18,630 bases of DNA from Patescibacteria group bacterium (GTDB lineage: Bacteria; Patescibacteriota; Microgenomatia; UBA1400; MFAQ01): assembly GCA_018819325.1 (NCBI GenBank), contig JAHJQJ010000066.1:1-18630 (forward strand), read 5' to 3'. A program made the translations under genes and the position numbers. Each line of letters opens with the position of its first letter. The stretch's first letter is position 1. Below are positions 5,148 to 10,923 of this stretch, one piece after another. The notes beneath the pieces were generated by a model. It did not search any database. It was not told the DNA's origin and worked only from the letters and a program-made list of their open reading frames with translations.

Positions 5148-6179
5148 ATGCCAAAAAAAAGCATAAAAATCGTTACCCTTGGTGGCGGCACCGGCGCTCC
5201 AATCATCATCAAGGCTCTTCTTTTAGCCGGTTTTAATAACATCTCTGCCATCACCGCCTCTATGGACTCCGGTGGTAAAACCGGCCTAGTAAGATCAGAC
5301 GAAAGAGACAGAATCATAGCCATCAGCGATCTATTAAGAACACTTATTTCCCTCATCCACCCCAAAGACCGACAAAAACCAAACATCAAAGCCCTGATCG
5401 ATCTTCTAGACTACACCGACGGCCGCAATAGAAATCTAGGTTACACCCTTTATTACAGCCTATTAGAAAAATATCAAAACGACTTTTTAGCCGTTCAAAA
5501 ACATCTAGAGACCTTAATATCCGTCAAGTTCCAAGGTCAAGCCATCCCTGTGTCTCTTTTCTCCACCAATATTCACTTCACCACCATCTCTGGCAACACC
5601 CACGTTGGCGAGCACGTACTAGACCACCTATCTCACAGCAAAGATTCCGTTACTAATGTTTGGCTAGAACCCCCAGCCCTCGCCACCCCAAAAGCTCAAA
5701 AAGCCATCAGAGAAGCCACTCACATTATCTACTGCCCCGGCAGCCTCTATGGTTCCATCATCGCTAACTTCCTACCAGAAGGAATTAAACAAGCACTCAA
5801 AAATTCAAATGCCAGCAAAATCTTAATCACCAATCTTACCAGCACCAGAAATCAAACCCATCGCTTCACTCCGCAAAAATACCTAAAAATCTTCCAAAAA
5901 TATACCAAACTAGAAAGACCTTTTGACATAATCATCTCTCCCCATCTTTCCACCAAACAATTCAACCAAAAATATCCAAAAATCAAAACTCTCTACCAAA
6001 ACACCCATAGCCATTTTTTAGGTTGGGACAAAAAACATCTCAAACCCATCCAATCAAAAGCTATCAAAGTAATAACTAGTAACATTTACTCTATCACCCC
6101 TCAACTAGGTAGACTCCGTCACGACCCAAAAAAACTTGCCAAGGTTCTCCAGGAAGCCCTACCTTTTGAGCAATCTTAG
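5148..6179 (+). CDS. yvcK: YvcK/GlmR family (CofD-like) protein
   Basis: This belongs to the CofD/YvcK superfamily. Bacterial YvcK (GlmR) binds UDP-sugars and helps steer carbon into cell-wall precursors and set cell shape. The product has 343 residues from the 5148 ATG, close to the family size of 310-330. IKIVTLGGGTGAP at residues 6-18 is the nucleotide-binding loop. ITASMDSGGKTGLVR matches the 'vtvaDdGgSsGrLR' block, with Met-Asp-Ser-Gly-Gly-Lys replacing the usual residues. IIYCPGSLYGSIIANFLPEG matches the conserved 'gPGSLYtSi.pnLl..G' block. An earlier in-frame ATG at 5073 is possible and would add 25 residues unlike the family. The gene follows tRNA-Trp. In other bacteria yvcK sits with whiA and rapZ, which are absent here. 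Confidence 0.82.
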   Translation: MPKKSIKIVTLGGGTGAPIIIKALLLAGFNNISAITASMDSGGKTGLVRSDERDRIIAISDLLRTLISLIHPKDRQKPNIKALIDLLDYTDGRNRNLGYTLYYSLLEKYQNDFLAVQKHLETLISVKFQGQAIPVSLFSTNIHFTTISGNTHVGEHVLDHLSHSKDSVTNVWLEPPALATPKAQKAIREATHIIYCPGSLYGSIIANFLPEGIKQALKNSNASKILITNLTSTRNQTHRFTPQKYLKIFQKYTKLERPFDIIISPHLSTKQFNQKYPKIKTLYQNTHSHFLGWDKKHLKPIQSKAIKVITSNIYSITPQLGRLRHDPKKLAKVLQEALPFEQS

Positions 6180-6186
6180 GATTTTT

Positions 6187-6290
6187 CCTAAAAAATTTTA
6201 GGGCGGGTAAGCTGTTTAGCTCCCTTTAAAAATACTTGTAGAGGAAAAACCTCCCAAGACTATAGTGCCTTTTAAAGTAGGGCCTATTTT
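6187..6290 (+). other. structured intergenic stretch with four successive hairpins
   Basis: Between yvcK and the repeats upstream of secE, four hairpins follow one another. They are CCTAAAA/TTTTAGG (6187-6202), GGG-AGCT/AGCT-CCC (6205-6224), GAGG/CCTC around A5 (6241-6253), and TAG-GCCT/GGGCCTA with a one-base bulge (6263-6286). The last is followed by TTTT and could end a transcript. The region may be a 3' UTR or a small structured RNA. I recognise no known RNA family in it. No open frame of note is present. Confidence 0.4.
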
Positions 6291-6323
6291 AATTATATAC
6301 TACCAATGCAACCCCCCCCGTTT

Positions 6324-6416
6324 GTCATTCTGAACGGTAGTGAAGAATCTCTCGCGAATGCGAGTCTGACATTCGTCAGAGATCCTTCGACTCCGCTACG
6401 CTTCGCTCAGGATGAC
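6324..6416. repeat. long GTCAT-type palindromic repeat element
   Basis: Bounded by GTCATTCTGA and TCAGGATGAC. Internal arms include AGAATCTCT/AGAGATCCT and CTCGCGAATGCGAG/CTGACATTCGTCAG. This is the long variant of the dispersed palindromic repeat. It is intergenic, upstream of secE. Confidence 0.85.
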
Positions 6417-6431
6417 ATCAGTTTTTCCCTC

Positions 6432-6490
6432 GTCATTCCGTGCTTGACACGGAATCTATACAAATGGATCCCCGCCTACGCGGGGATGAC
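6432..6490. repeat. GTCAT-type palindromic repeat element
   Basis: GTCATTCCGTG..CACGGAATC joined to GGATCCCCGC..GCGGGGATGAC: two hairpins with shared terminal inverted repeats. It abuts the extended -10 of secE. Confidence 0.85.
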
Positions 6491-6500
6491 GTTTCTCTTC

Positions 6501-6509
6501 TGTTATAAT
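6501..6509 (+). promoter_or_regulatory. extended -10 promoter of secE-nusG (leaderless)
   Basis: TG-T-TATAAT, a perfect extended -10, with 6 nt to the ATG at 6516. The would-be -35 region is inside the palindromic repeat 6432-6490, so the extended -10 probably carries the promoter. Confidence 0.65.
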
Positions 6510-6515
6510 CACGTC

Positions 6516-6704
6516 ATGTCAAAAATCACCCCACTTGAATACTTAAGCCAAATTAGGGTAGAATTACAGAAAGTAAAGTGGCCTAGCCACCAGCAAGCCG
6601 TCAAACTTACTCTGATCATTGTCTTCGTCAGTCTTGTGGTCGGCCTTTATATTTCTGGTCTAGACGTCATCTTTACTAAACTTATTCAATCAATCATCAG
6701 TTAA
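6516..6704 (+). CDS. secE: preprotein translocase subunit SecE
   Basis: The small essential subunit of the SecYEG channel that clamps SecY. The 62-residue product has a short amphipathic part (PLEYLSQIRVELQKVKWPSH), containing the family mark 'El.kVkWPs', followed by one transmembrane helix (VKLTLIIVFVSLVVGLYISGL). This is the single-span form typical of most bacteria. The reading frame is open back to 6306, but that part only translates palindromic repeats. The promoter spacing and the family length fix the start at 6516. nusG follows 4 bases after the stop codon, the usual secE-nusG-rplK order, here interrupted before rplK. Confidence 0.93.
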   Translation: MSKITPLEYLSQIRVELQKVKWPSHQQAVKLTLIIVFVSLVVGLYISGLDVIFTKLIQSIIS

Positions 6705-6708
6705 AAAC

Positions 6709-7281
6709 ATGCAAAAAGCTAACACCAACCATTTAATCATTACCAAAGACGCTCCCGACTCAGCCAAGTGGTATATCTTACACACCCAGTCAAGCAGAGA
6801 AAATCTAACCGCCAGAGCCATCAAAACCCGCGTTAAAGCTCTGGGTCACGACGAATACGTTTTTGAAACTTTTATCCCCACCCAAGAAAAAATCAGAATC
6901 AGTAAAGGTAAAAAAACTACCATCAGAGAACGCCTTTTCCCAGGTTACCTAATGATTAAAATGATCGTTACCGACGCCTCCTGGCTAGCTATCAGAACCG
7001 CCCCAGGTGTTACTGGTTTTGTAGGCATTGACAACAAACCTACCCCACTACCAAAAACAGAAGTCCAAGCGGTCATGGCCTTTAGCAAACAACAAGCTCC
7101 AAAATTCCAGGCCAACTTCTCTGTTGGTGAAGCCATAAAAATAGTCGACGGACCTTTCACCGACCTTCTAGGTACAGTCAATACCATAGACGAAGCCAAG
7201 GGCAAAGTAGAAATTTTGGTTTCCATCTTCGGCCGCGAAACCCCAGTAGAACTAGATTTTCTACAAGTTTCAAAAATTTAA
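6709..7281 (+). CDS. nusG: transcription termination/antitermination protein NusG
   Basis: A 190-residue NusG. The NGN domain (about residues 20-125) contains AKWYILHTQSSRENLTARAI and RLFPGYLMIKM, the hallmark 'rklFPGYvlvkm', then APGVTGFVG. The KOW domain (about 137-175) reads VGEAIKIVDGPFTDLLGTV followed by KVEILVSIFGRETPVEL, a typical ending. It binds RNA polymerase and ribosomal S10, linking transcription and translation and working with Rho where present. There are about 20 extra residues before the NGN domain. There is no Shine-Dalgarno sequence, so it probably relies on coupling with secE 4 bases upstream. A palindromic repeat begins 9 bases after the stop codon. Confidence 0.95.
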   Translation: MQKANTNHLIITKDAPDSAKWYILHTQSSRENLTARAIKTRVKALGHDEYVFETFIPTQEKIRISKGKKTTIRERLFPGYLMIKMIVTDASWLAIRTAPGVTGFVGIDNKPTPLPKTEVQAVMAFSKQQAPKFQANFSVGEAIKIVDGPFTDLLGTVNTIDEAKGKVEILVSIFGRETPVELDFLQVSKI

Positions 7282-7290
7282 CCCCCTTAC

Positions 7291-7349
7291 GTCATTCCCG
7301 CGCAGGCGGGAATCCATATAAATAGATTCCGCATCAAGTACGGAATGAC
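7291..7349. repeat. GTCAT-type palindromic repeat element
   Basis: GTCATTCCCGC..GCGGGAATCC joined to GGATTCCG-like and CGGAATGAC arms. It lies just after nusG and just before the promoter of the 65-residue membrane protein gene. Confidence 0.85.
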
Positions 7350-7354
7350 AAAAA

Positions 7355-7383
7355 TTGACTATCCAGTTTATTTCTGTCATATT
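7355..7383 (+). promoter_or_regulatory. promoter of the small membrane protein gene
   Basis: TTGACT (7355-7360), 17-bp spacer, CATATT (7378-7383) preceded by TGT, then 7 nt to the ATG at 7391. Confidence 0.55.
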
Positions 7384-7390
7384 TAAGTTA

Positions 7391-7588
7391 ATGACTAACC
7401 TGTCCACCGAGCACACGCTCATTGCCGCTATTCCTATTCTTGTTGTCTTAGCCGTTCTTTCCGCCGCCATCATTGTCTTTCCAAAAGTTAATCTAGACAC
7501 CAGTTCCCGCGCCACCGAACCTGTCATCATCCCTACCACCATCGAACCCAGCATCACTCCCTACACTTTCCCCCTCGCCTCGCCGTAG
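7391..7588 (+). CDS. small single-pass membrane protein of unknown function
   Basis: The product has 65 residues and is not recognised. A short N-terminus (MTNLSTEHTL) is followed by one strong transmembrane helix (IAAIPILVVLAVLSAAIIVF). A Ser/Thr/Pro-rich tail (about 35 residues, PVIIPTTIEPSITPYTFPL) then follows, likely outside the membrane. A frame open back to 7355 overlaps the promoter. The TTGACT-17-CATATT promoter with 7-nt spacing supports the 7391 start and the reality of the gene. It sits between nusG and rplK, where these genes are usually adjacent. Confidence 0.6.
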   Translation: MTNLSTEHTLIAAIPILVVLAVLSAAIIVFPKVNLDTSSRATEPVIIPTTIEPSITPYTFPLASP

Positions 7589-7626
7589 CTTTATGCATAG
7601 GCGGGTTACACCTCAGAGTAATTTTC

Positions 7627-7635
7627 TGCTATAAT
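7627..7635 (+). promoter_or_regulatory. extended -10 promoter of rplK-rplA
   Basis: TG-C-TATAAT with 10 nt to the ATG at 7646, giving a leader of a few bases at most. No -35 is apparent. Confidence 0.6.
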
Positions 7636-7645
7636 TCCACACCGT

Positions 7646-8080
7646 ATGGCAAGTAAAAAAATTAAAACCATTCTAAAACTAAACCTTATGGGTGGCTCTG
7701 CCACTCCAGCTCCACCAACCGGTCCAGCTCTGGGTCAGCACGGTGTACCTATTATGGACTTTGTAAATAAGTACAACGAACTAACCAAAGACCAAAGAGG
7801 TCAGTCAATCCCCGCCCAGGTCACCATCTACGAAGACAGATCTTTTGACATAGAACTTAAAACCGCCCCAGTAGCCGATCTCATAAAACAAGCCCTTAAA
7901 CTTAAAAAAGGTTCAGATGAACCCAACAAAACCAAGGTGGGTACACTCACCAAAGAACAAGTAACCCAAATAGCAGAGAAAAAAATGCCAGACCTTAACA
8001 CAAACGACCTTAATCAAGCAATTAAAATTATCCAAGGCACCGCCCGCTCCATGGGCATAACAACGTCATCCCGCACTTGA
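7646..8080 (+). CDS. rplK: 50S ribosomal protein L11
   Basis: A 144-residue L11 that binds the GTPase-associated centre of 23S rRNA. The N-terminal domain has GSATPAPPTGPALGQHGVPI and MDFVNKYNELT, a near-perfect family match. The C-terminal domain contains VADLIKQALKLKKGSDEPNK, KVGTLTKEQVTQIAEKKMPD and IIQGTARSMGI. The family normally ends in a short 'GikV'-type tail. Here it ends TTSSRT, and the TGA stop lies inside a half-copy of the GTCAT palindromic repeat (8064-8091). The extreme C-terminus has therefore been rewritten by a repeat insertion. The gene starts its own leaderless transcript, with rplA 18 bases downstream. Confidence 0.95.
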   Translation: MASKKIKTILKLNLMGGSATPAPPTGPALGQHGVPIMDFVNKYNELTKDQRGQSIPAQVTIYEDRSFDIELKTAPVADLIKQALKLKKGSDEPNKTKVGTLTKEQVTQIAEKKMPDLNTNDLNQAIKIIQGTARSMGITTSSRT

Positions 8081-8091
8081 TGCGGGATCCA
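8064..8091. repeat. half-copy of the GTCAT palindromic repeat at the rplK/rplA junction
   Basis: GTCATCCCGCACTTGATGCGGGATCC-type hairpin (CCCGCA/TGCGGG). It supplies the last codons and the TGA stop of rplK, and ends just before the rplA start. Confidence 0.8.
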
Positions 8092-8098
8092 TAAAAAT

Positions 8099-8911
8099 AT
8101 GATCAAAACCAACTGGAACGAACTCTATCAAGACCTGCCTACAGGCACAGCCAACAAGCTACAAGAGGCTAGGATCAAACCAGACAAGCTTAAAAAAATG
8201 TCCGATGGCGAGATATTAAGCATCAACGGCATTGGCGACGCCGCCTTAGAAAAAATCCGCACCGCCTACCCCATCGCCTCCATCGACGTCCCCGTGCCGA
8301 CCTTGCCCGATGTTGAAACCGGTCCCCCTTCACCTCGCCGTAGCCCAAAACCCAAAAAAGCCCTCTACCGCTCTAAACCCTACCCCCTAACAACAGCCCT
8401 TGAAATCCTAACCAAACTCAACAAAGGTAAAAAAACCAACACCGTTGAACTTCACATAAACACACTCGAAACTGGCGTTAAAGGTGAAATATCTTTACCC
8501 CACGCAACCGGCAAAAAACAAACAATTGAAGTCTTTTCAGAAAAAACCATAGTCAAGATCAATGCCGGTAAACTAGACTTTGATATCCTACTGGCCACCC
8601 CAGCAGACATGCCCAAACTAGCCAAATACGCCAAGGTCCTGGGCCCCAAAGGCCTAATGCCTACCCCAAAAAACGGTAACCTTATCACCGACCCTAAAAA
8701 AAGATTGGCACAATTAGAAAAAGGCTCCACCCTTACCTACAAAACCGAACCCAAATTCCCCATCATCCATTTATCACTAGGTCCAACCACTCAAAATCCA
8801 AAACATCTATCAGAAAATATCTTAAGCTTAATAAAACACGTAAACCCCATTAAAATCAAATCAATTTTTCTAACCTCCACCCAATCCCCCAGCATCAAAC
8901 TAGAATTCTAA
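8099..8911 (+). CDS. rplA: 50S ribosomal protein L1 with N-terminal helix-hairpin-helix extension
   Basis: The product has 270 residues. The L1 part runs from about residue 87 and contains YPLTTALEILTKLNKG, ISLPHATGKK, KLDFDILLATPADM and VLGPKGLMPTPKNG, all typical blocks. The stretch between FSEK and NAGKLDFD is much shorter than in E. coli L1, so domain II is reduced. The first ~85 residues are not part of normal L1. They hold a helix-hairpin-helix (KMSDGEILSINGIGDAALEK, about 33-52) and a Pro-rich linker. Such a motif binds nucleic-acid backbone and may add an rRNA contact. The ATG at 8099 has no Shine-Dalgarno sequence. It lies downstream of rplK and probably shares its transcript. L1 in other bacteria represses its own operon through an mRNA site; none was identified here. 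Confidence 0.9.
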   Translation: MIKTNWNELYQDLPTGTANKLQEARIKPDKLKKMSDGEILSINGIGDAALEKIRTAYPIASIDVPVPTLPDVETGPPSPRRSPKPKKALYRSKPYPLTTALEILTKLNKGKKTNTVELHINTLETGVKGEISLPHATGKKQTIEVFSEKTIVKINAGKLDFDILLATPADMPKLAKYAKVLGPKGLMPTPKNGNLITDPKKRLAQLEKGSTLTYKTEPKFPIIHLSLGPTTQNPKHLSENILSLIKHVNPIKIKSIFLTSTQSPSIKLEF

Positions 8912-8949
8912 CCCGTAAGCTTGACAAACTAACATTTTTCCCTTATCAT
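8911..8949 (+). promoter_or_regulatory. promoter of the AbiE operon with shared upstream block
   Basis: ACCCGTAAGC, then TTGACA (8921-8926), a 17-bp spacer and TATCAT (8944-8949), with 8 nt to the ATG at 8958. The block before and including the -35 is the divergent copy of a motif shared with promoters at 10239, 10874 and 11941. Confidence 0.7.
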
Positions 8950-8963
8950 GTACATAAATGTAC
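8950..8963. promoter_or_regulatory. inverted repeat over the AbiEi start, probable operator
   Basis: GTACAT-AA-ATGTAC, a perfect 6-bp inverted repeat that includes the start codon and abuts the -10. AbiEi antitoxins are known to repress their own promoter through inverted repeats, and the role here is inferred. Confidence 0.5.
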
Positions 8964-9509
8964 AGCTTAAGAAAAATAAGCAAACAAAACGCCCTGCTTA
9001 AACAAGATCGACGCACCTTCCGCACCACCGATCTAGCAATCCTTTGGGAAATAAATAACAAAAACACCCTACTAACTACGATCAAACGATATATCAAATC
9101 AAATATTCTTTACAGAATACACAAAGGTTTATACTCTACCATGCCCCTAAATAAACTCCACCCCTATGAACTAGGTTGTGCCCTTATGGGCCCTTTATCT
9201 TATGTCTCTACAGAGACCATACTCCAAAACCACGGAGTAATTATGCAAAACACCAACAAAATCACCCTTTTAGGCAAAAAAAACCAAGAACATGTCATAA
9301 ACAACACCACTTACCTTTGTCGCTATCTTGCCCCCAAATACTTAATTAACAGAACCGGCATCAACGACCAAACTCGCTACGCCACGGCTAACCAAAACCG
9401 CGCCCTAGCAGACATGGAGCACCTTAATTCCAAGTATTACTTTGACAACCAACAAGCCATAGATCAAAATAAAATCAATCAAATTAAACAATCAATTGGA
9501 TACAAATGA
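8958..9509 (+). CDS. abiEi: AbiEi-family antitoxin/transcriptional regulator
   Basis: The product has 183 residues. The N-terminal half is a winged-helix region (FRTTDLAILWEINNKNTLLT then TIKRYIKSNILYRIHKGLYS), the order seen in AbiEi proteins. It is followed by HPYELGCALMGPLSYVSTE then TILQNHG, matching the family's 'a...l.gpsYiS.esAL..hG' segment. In type IV toxin-antitoxin systems AbiEi counteracts the AbiEii nucleotidyltransferase and represses the operon. The reading frame ends in an ATGA overlap with the AbiEii-like gene. The promoter and the GTACAT-AA-ATGTAC repeat at the start codon fit autoregulation. The exact AbiE subtype is not determined. Confidence 0.82.
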   Translation: MYSLRKISKQNALLKQDRRTFRTTDLAILWEINNKNTLLTTIKRYIKSNILYRIHKGLYSTMPLNKLHPYELGCALMGPLSYVSTETILQNHGVIMQNTNKITLLGKKNQEHVINNTTYLCRYLAPKYLINRTGINDQTRYATANQNRALADMEHLNSKYYFDNQQAIDQNKINQIKQSIGYK

Positions 9510-10165
9510 TCGTCCCTAAACCTCAAGACGCCAAACACAAAAACCAGATGTTCAGGCTTTTAAGGGCCATTTTGTCAGACAGTTTTTTGGCCAATCAACT
9601 ATATTTCAAGGGTGGCACTTACGCCTCTCTTCAAAACATACTCGATCGCTTCTCCATAGATCTAGACTTTGATCTTCCAGACAAAACCAAAAAACCCATC
9701 ATCCAAAAGGAACTTCACGCCATATTTAACAAGCTAGGATCAACAGTCAAACTAAAAATAAACGACCAACCAAGTAAAAAAAATACTTACCAAAAAGCCT
9801 ATTTACCAGAGATAAATATGTACTGCAACGGACACACCCTAGATACAATGTTCGCCAATAAACTAGTCGCCGCCACCGACAGATTCAAAAGAAACGGTAA
9901 AATTGCCGGCAGAGATTTTTACGATCTGCATCAATTTTTTAATCAAGGTCTGCCCATTAACCCAGCTGTGGTAACAAACAGGACAGGCCAAACATTGCCT
10001 GAATATCTTGAAACTCTGTCTAAATTTATCAACAAACACCTCACCCAAAAACTTTTAACTCAAGACCTAAACCCTCTCTTGCCACCAAACAAACTAAACC
10101 AGGTCTTGCCTCATCTCAAACCAGAGCTTCTAGTTTTTATAAACGATCGCCTTAAAACCCTATAA
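9506..10165 (+). CDS. abiEii: AbiEii-family nucleotidyltransferase toxin
   Basis: The product has 219 residues. YFKGGTYASLQNILDRFSID then LDFDL (about residues 33-57) carries the conserved GG and D-x-D pattern of AbiEii nucleotidyltransferases. A second family block reads FANKLVAATDRFKRNGKIAG then RDFYDLHQF (about 115-145), matching 'KlaAl..R.kgRDlyDl'. Characterised relatives such as MenT transfer nucleotides onto tRNA acceptor stems and block translation, giving phage abortive infection or growth arrest. It overlaps abiEi by 4 bases and has no ribosome binding site of its own. It is shorter than many AbiEii proteins (around 290 residues), mainly at the C-terminus. Confidence 0.85.
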   Translation: MIVPKPQDAKHKNQMFRLLRAILSDSFLANQLYFKGGTYASLQNILDRFSIDLDFDLPDKTKKPIIQKELHAIFNKLGSTVKLKINDQPSKKNTYQKAYLPEINMYCNGHTLDTMFANKLVAATDRFKRNGKIAGRDFYDLHQFFNQGLPINPAVVTNRTGQTLPEYLETLSKFINKHLTQKLLTQDLNPLLPPNKLNQVLPHLKPELLVFINDRLKTL

Positions 10166-10238
10166 ATTCGTAAGGTTTCTCATCAGATACTGTGCTTAAC
10201 TTCTTAGTTAACACTGTTCAGATGTGTAACCTATCTTT

Positions 10239-10278
10239 ACCCTGTAAACTTGACAAAACAGCATACCACGTATATACT
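10239..10278 (+). promoter_or_regulatory. promoter of brnT-brnA with shared upstream block
   Basis: ACCCTGTAAAC then TTGACA (10250-10255), 17-bp spacer, TATACT (10273-10278), 6 nt to ATG at 10285. The block is identical over about 21 bp to the one at 11941 and nearly identical to the one at 10874. Confidence 0.75.
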
Positions 10279-10284
10279 AAGTAC

Positions 10285-10578
10285 ATGAACCTAATCCCAG
10301 AACCAACCAAGTTTAGCTGGGATCAAGGCAACCTTAATAAAAATTTTAAAAAGCATAAAATAACCAACGAGGAATCAGAACAAGTCTTCTTAAACCCACC
10401 AACAACCATCATAGAAGACACCAAACACTCCTCTCAGGAACCTCGTTTTATAGCTGTTGGAATAACCGACTCAGGCAAACTACTAACTATTATCTTCACC
10501 ATCAGAGATAAAAAAATAAGAGTTATTTCTGCTAGAAAATCAAACAAAAAAGAAAGGAGTCTTTATGAAAAAAAATAA
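10285..10578 (+). CDS. brnT: BrnT-family toxin (type II toxin-antitoxin)
   Basis: A 97-residue protein of the BrnT (DUF497) family, ribonuclease toxins with a RelE-like fold. Family marks are FSWDQGNLNKNFKKHKIT near the N-terminus, EESEQVFLNPPTTIIED, the middle strand RFIAVGITDSGKLLTIIFT, and the end IRVISARKSNKKERSLYE. The frame is open from 10192, but TATACT ends 6 nt before the ATG at 10285, and the 10285 start gives the normal family N-terminus. The 3' end overlaps the antitoxin gene by 14 bases, and the AAAGGAG ribosome binding site of the antitoxin lies within the toxin gene. Toxin-first order is typical of BrnTA. Confidence 0.88.
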   Translation: MNLIPEPTKFSWDQGNLNKNFKKHKITNEESEQVFLNPPTTIIEDTKHSSQEPRFIAVGITDSGKLLTIIFTIRDKKIRVISARKSNKKERSLYEKK

Positions 10579-10861
10579 TCTAAAACCAATACCAAAATTC
10601 AAAAATGAAGACCAAGAAAGAGATTTTTGGGCCAAAGCCGATACCAGCCAATATTTTGATTTTTCTAAATCTAAAAAAGTGGCTTTCCCCAATCTTAAAC
10701 CCACGCGCAAACCCATATCCTTAAGGTTACCAAACTCCTTAATCAATCAAATCAAAATCATCGCCAACAAAAAAGACATGCCCTACCAGTCACTCATCAA
10801 ATACTACCTAAGCCAGGCCGTAAATAAAGACCAATCATTCTCCCACCCCCTCGCCAGATAA
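10565..10861 (+). CDS. brnA: BrnA/CopG-family antitoxin
   Basis: A 98-residue partner of BrnT. The N-terminus PIPKFKNEDQERDFWAKADT then SQYFDFSKSKK is the toxin-wrapping segment typical of this antitoxin group (pkFknedEEreFW...Dst.y.d.s). The C-terminal half, KPISLRLPNSLINQIKIIAN then KKDMPYQSLIKYYL, is a ribbon-helix-helix DNA-binding domain. AAAGGAG lies 5 nt before the ATG, giving a clear ribosome binding site for this second gene, in contrast to the leaderless first gene. The complex should repress the shared promoter. The end of the gene is 12 bases before the next shared promoter block. Confidence 0.87.
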   Translation: MKKNNLKPIPKFKNEDQERDFWAKADTSQYFDFSKSKKVAFPNLKPTRKPISLRLPNSLINQIKIIANKKDMPYQSLIKYYLSQAVNKDQSFSHPLAR

Positions 10862-10873
10862 GACAACCTATCT

Positions 10874-10913
10874 ACCCTGTAGACTTGACAATCGCCTAAT
10901 AATCGCCTATTAT
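10874..10913 (+). promoter_or_regulatory. promoter of the Fic gene with shared upstream block
   Basis: ACCCTGTAGAC then TTGACA (10885-10890), 17-bp spacer, TATTAT (10908-10913), 10 nt to the ATG at 10924. The spacer contains the direct repeat AATCGCCTA twice (10890 and 10901). Homology with the brnT promoter extends further upstream (AACCTATCT). Confidence 0.75.
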
Positions 10914-10923
10914 TTGACTATAT

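Noticed and set aside
6306..6515. Seventy extra N-terminal residues on SecE
   Set aside because: This part only translates two palindromic repeat elements, and the extended -10 lies 6 nt before the internal ATG.
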